The notes under the pieces: generated by a model | What the model was told of the DNA's origin: nothing | The model's input: only the letters and a program-made list of their open reading frames with translations | Databases searched by the model: none | Source: Actinomycetota bacterium | Lineage (GTDB): Bacteria > Actinomycetota > Actinomycetes > Streptosporangiales > Streptosporangiaceae | NCBI GenBank assembly: GCA_003168295.1 | Contig: PMST01000693.1 | Location: forward strand, 30,228-37,690 | Direction of reading: 5' to 3' | DNA length: 7,463 nucleotides | Shown here: positions 5,434 to 7,463 of the stretch, in pieces | Layout: every line of letters starts with the position of its first letter | How positions within the stretch are numbered: position 1 is the first letter of the stretch | Program-made: the position numbers and the translations under genes

Positions 5434-5532
5434 GCAAGATGGTGGATAGGATCACGGATTTTATATGTCCGGGCAGCTCGGGTGGTGCCTCGGCTAGATA
5501 TCTTCCCGTGGTTACCTCGGCCTCTTCCGACT

Positions 5533-5562
5533 AGACGACATATGTCCGTTAGATGATATGTT
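5533..5562 (+). promoter_or_regulatory. Candidate TetR operator and -10 region
   Basis: The stretch holds the perfect palindrome GACATATGTC (5537-5546) and the inverted hexamers ACATAT (5538-5543) and ATATGT (5556-5561). TAGACGACATATGT is also partly repeated as TAGATGATATGT. TATGTT (5557-5562) fits TANNNT and ends six bases before the GTG at 5569, so a leaderless transcript is possible. An autoregulating TetR protein would be expected to bind here. Confidence 0.5.
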
Positions 5563-5568
5563 GGGTTT

Positions 5569-6195
5569 GTGGGTGATGAAGCTGCTGGTCAGGGCGCTGG
5601 CCGGGCACGGACGATGACCGGTAACACCGATCCGCGCGCGGTCCGGACCCGGCAGAAGCTGGTGGATGCGTTTCACGAGACGATCCGGGACTGCGACCTG
5701 GACGGCATGTCGGTCAGTTCCCTGGCCCGGGCCGCGGGCGTGAACCGCACATCGTTCTACGAGCATTTCGCCTCGCCCGAAGACCTGGCCATCCATGCGC
5801 TCAGCGACCTGTTCGACGTCGTCCGCAACGCCGACATCGTCATGCGGTCGGAGCACAGCGTGCCCGCGGCCGAGGCTAGCCGGCGGGCGCTGCGGGAGAT
5901 CGTTGGCTTCGTCCACGAGCGCCGGGAGACCTACGTGCGGCTGCTCGGCCCGGGCACGGCGCCGCGGCTGGTGAGCGCGGTCTCGGCGGCCTTTACCGAG
6001 CGGACGGTGCAGGCGCTGGAACGGATGGACGCCCGGCCGCCTGGCGCGGACCCGCGGGTGACGGCGCAGTTCCTCTCGGGCGGGGTGCTGGGCGTGATCG
6101 GCGCCTGGCTGGCCGGCCGGCCCGCGCAGTGGTCGCCGGACCAGCTTGTCGAGGCGCTGGTGCTGTGCCTGCCCGGATGGCTCAACACCGACTGA
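5569..6195 (+). CDS. TetR/AcrR-family transcriptional regulator
   Basis: This 208-residue protein is a predicted dimeric DNA-binding repressor that releases DNA on binding a small ligand. The N-terminal helix-turn-helix spans about residues 22-70: TRQKLVDAFHETI, then MSVSSLARAAGVNRTSFYEHFASPEDL, a textbook TetR recognition helix. The remainder is an all-helical ligand and dimer domain with no identifiable ligand. GTG at 5569 is at leaderless distance from TATGTT; ATG at 5614 (193 residues) is a good alternative because conserved sequence starts soon after it, but it also lacks a clear ribosome binding site. The SDR gene begins 58 bases downstream on the same strand, so the regulator probably controls itself and that enzyme. 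Confidence 0.92.
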   Translation: MGDEAAGQGAGRARTMTGNTDPRAVRTRQKLVDAFHETIRDCDLDGMSVSSLARAAGVNRTSFYEHFASPEDLAIHALSDLFDVVRNADIVMRSEHSVPAAEASRRALREIVGFVHERRETYVRLLGPGTAPRLVSAVSAAFTERTVQALERMDARPPGADPRVTAQFLSGGVLGVIGAWLAGRPAQWSPDQLVEALVLCLPGWLNTD

Positions 6196-6203
6196 ACGCA
6201 GGC

Positions 6204-6220
6204 GGCGGGCACCGCCCGCC
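6204..6220 (+). terminator. Hairpin between the TetR and SDR genes
   Basis: GGCGGGC (6204-6210), loop ACC, and GCCCGCC (6214-6220) form a perfect seven-base-pair stem nine bases after the TetR stop. No T run follows. It may partly terminate or stabilise the RNA end, setting different levels for regulator and enzyme rather than fully separating them. Confidence 0.45.
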
Positions 6221-6236
6221 GGGCCGTAACGACAAC

Positions 6237-6244
6237 GGAAAGGA
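6237..6244 (+). promoter_or_regulatory. Ribosome binding site of the SDR gene
   Basis: GGAAAGGA ends nine bases before the ATG at 6254 and supports that start. Confidence 0.7.
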
Positions 6245-6253
6245 ACGACCGTC

Positions 6254-7081
6254 ATGGGTCAGCTCGAAGGCAAAGTCGCCTTTATCACCGGAGCCGCCCG
6301 CGGCCAGGGACGCAGCCACGCGCTGACCCTTGCCCGCGAGGGCGCCGACATCATCGCCGTCGACATCTGCGCGCAGGCCGATACCGTGCCGTACCCGATG
6401 GCCACGCCGGACGACCTGGCCCAGACGGTCAAGCAGGTCGAGGCGCTGGACCGCCGCATCATCGCCACGCAGGCCGACATCCGTGACCTGGCCGCGCTGA
6501 CCGCCGCGGTCGAGGCGGGCGTGGCCGAGCTTGGCCGGCTGGACATCGTGCTGGCGAACGCGGGTATCTCGGCCCCGGCCCCCACGCTGGAGATGGATGA
6601 GGCGGTGTGGGACGAGATGATCGAGACCAATCTCACCGGCCAGTGGAAGACCATCCGGGCCGCGGTCCCGCACATCATCAACGGCGGCCGCGGCGGCTCC
6701 GTGGTCATCACCAGCTCGCTGGCCGCGATCTACGCCAACGAGAACACCGCGCACTACTCGGCGGCCAAGGCCGGGCTGATCATGCTCATGAAGGTACTGG
6801 CCAAGGAGCTGGCCCCGCACAGCATCAGGGTCAACACCATCCACCCGACCACGGTGGCCACCGACATGATCCTGAACGAGCCGACCTACCGGCTGTTCCG
6901 CCCGGATCTGGCCCACCCGACCCGGGAAGACTTCGAAGAGGCCGCTCGCACTCTTAACAAGCTCCCGGTCGCGGCGCTGGAGCCGGCTGACATCTCCAAC
7001 GCGATCCTCTACCTGGTCAGCGACGCCGGCCGGTACGTCACGGGGATCACGCACGTCGTCGACGCCGGCGGCCAGCTCTGA
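6254..7081 (+). CDS. Mycofactocin-type SDR family oxidoreductase
   Basis: This 275-residue NAD(P)-dependent alcohol/ketone oxidoreductase has the classical short-chain dehydrogenase fold. Visible motifs are TGAARGQG (12-19, nucleotide loop), D37 in AVDIC at the end of the second strand (favouring NAD), NAG (102-104), N126, catalytic S155, and Y168 with K172 in YSAAKAG; AGG (271-273) is near the C-terminus. The sequence GQGRSHA after the loop, the inserted segment around PYPMATPDDL (46-55) and overall length match the subfamily that keeps its NAD bound and passes electrons to the redox peptide mycofactocin. That link is from family resemblance; no mycofactocin synthesis genes are in this window. 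The substrate is unknown, with alcohols and terpenoid or steroid-like compounds being typical for relatives. Its position after a TetR gene suggests inducible use. Confidence 0.92.
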   Translation: MGQLEGKVAFITGAARGQGRSHALTLAREGADIIAVDICAQADTVPYPMATPDDLAQTVKQVEALDRRIIATQADIRDLAALTAAVEAGVAELGRLDIVLANAGISAPAPTLEMDEAVWDEMIETNLTGQWKTIRAAVPHIINGGRGGSVVITSSLAAIYANENTAHYSAAKAGLIMLMKVLAKELAPHSIRVNTIHPTTVATDMILNEPTYRLFRPDLAHPTREDFEEAARTLNKLPVAALEPADISNAILYLVSDAGRYVTGITHVVDAGGQL

Positions 7082-7084
7082 CCG

Positions 7085-7113
7085 GACGGCGGGCTGGCGC
7101 TGCGGGCCGTCTT
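7085..7113 (+). terminator. Weak terminator candidate after the SDR gene
   Basis: GACGGC (7085-7090) and GCCGTC (7106-7111) form a six-base-pair stem with a 15-base loop, followed by only TT. It starts four bases after the SDR stop. Support is modest. Confidence 0.35.
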
Positions 7114-7135
7114 GCTCCGATGCTTGAATAGAGCG

Positions 7136-7463
7136 GTGCAGAAGACAACTCGTGTGGTCGTGATCGCGCCGAATCTAGGCCCGGATCTGGGCTGGCTGAC
7201 AGACGTCGATCCACGGCTCGAGGTGCTGGACGGAAACGAGCTAGCTCGGGACCTCGATAGCGGAAAGCCCCTGCTGGAAGATGCGGAGGTCATCCTTCTC
7301 GGCTACCCGGTTCCGCACGGGATCGTCGAGCGGGCACCGCACCTCCGCTGGGTCCAGCACACCCAGGCCGGCGTCTCCAACCTGCGCGGCACCGATCTTT
7401 GGGACTCGCAGGTAATACTCACCTCAAGCCGCGGCGCCGTGGCGGCGACGGGGATCGCCGAGT
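7136..7463 (+). CDS. D-isomer-specific 2-hydroxyacid dehydrogenase (3' end outside window)
   Basis: The frame is open from GTG at 7136 to the window end and gives 109 residues. It begins VQKTTRVVVIAPN and contains the N-terminal lobe signature of the D-2-hydroxyacid dehydrogenase family: PHLRWVQHTQAGVSNL (about residues 74-89), followed by LTSSRGAVAATGIAE, the segment that leads into the NAD-binding domain in relatives. These cytoplasmic enzymes interconvert 2-hydroxy and 2-keto acids using NAD(P). The catalytic R, E and H residues and the Rossmann motif lie beyond the window. A TTG at 7124 is an alternative start. TTGAAT (7124-7129) ends six bases before the GTG and could be a -10 box for a leaderless transcript; no ribosome binding site is seen. 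Co-transcription with the SDR gene 54 bases upstream is possible. Confidence 0.85.
   Translation, partial: MQKTTRVVVIAPNLGPDLGWLTDVDPRLEVLDGNELARDLDSGKPLLEDAEVILLGYPVPHGIVERAPHLRWVQHTQAGVSNLRGTDLWDSQVILTSSRGAVAATGIAE

Noticed and set aside
5512..7293. Minus-strand open frames opposite the TetR, SDR and dehydrogenase genes
   Set aside because: They have the R/G/D/H-rich look of antisense high-GC DNA, while the plus strand shows a complete TetR helix-turn-helix, SDR catalytic motifs and a dehydrogenase N-terminus.

Overview
The window is high-GC DNA with strongly G/C-biased third codon positions. It encodes a predicted F420-dependent oxidoreductase and an SDR of the mycofactocin-associated type. 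Together these point to an actinobacterium, although genus and species cannot be read from the sequence. No rRNA, tRNA, insertion sequence or CRISPR array is visible, and no gene-free stretch exceeds 300 bases.

Layout. (1) Bases 1-1056 are the 3' part of a DHA2-type MFS drug exporter, followed by a strong hairpin terminator. (2) Bases 1166-2309 hold two plus-strand genes: a small enzyme-like protein with two copies of an EthD-like alpha/beta-barrel motif, and a PPOX-class F420-dependent reductase with a probable leaderless GTG start. (3) Bases 2310-5568 look like an accessory island. It contains a lone 580-residue TIR-domain protein whose C-terminal two thirds is ten alpha-helical repeats. 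Facing it on the minus strand are a C-terminal remnant of a LacI-family repressor and a type II toxin-antitoxin pair (RHH antitoxin, then PIN/VapC-type toxin, overlapping by 11 bp). (4) Bases 5569-7081 are a TetR-family regulator followed closely by a mycofactocin-type SDR, probably one unit. (5) Bases 7136-7463 are the start of a D-2-hydroxyacid dehydrogenase that runs off the window.

How it fits together. The outer parts are ordinary actinobacterial redox, efflux and regulator genes. The middle is different: a TIR effector-like domain joined to a recently expanded repeat array, preceded by a promoter and a short leader that folds into a hairpin reaching into its ribosome binding site, next to a toxin-antitoxin module and a decayed gene. 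The TIR-repeat protein is the best candidate for something new. By analogy with other bacterial TIR proteins it could be a single-gene immune effector with the repeats as sensor or assembly platform, but neither the activity nor the trigger can be shown from sequence.
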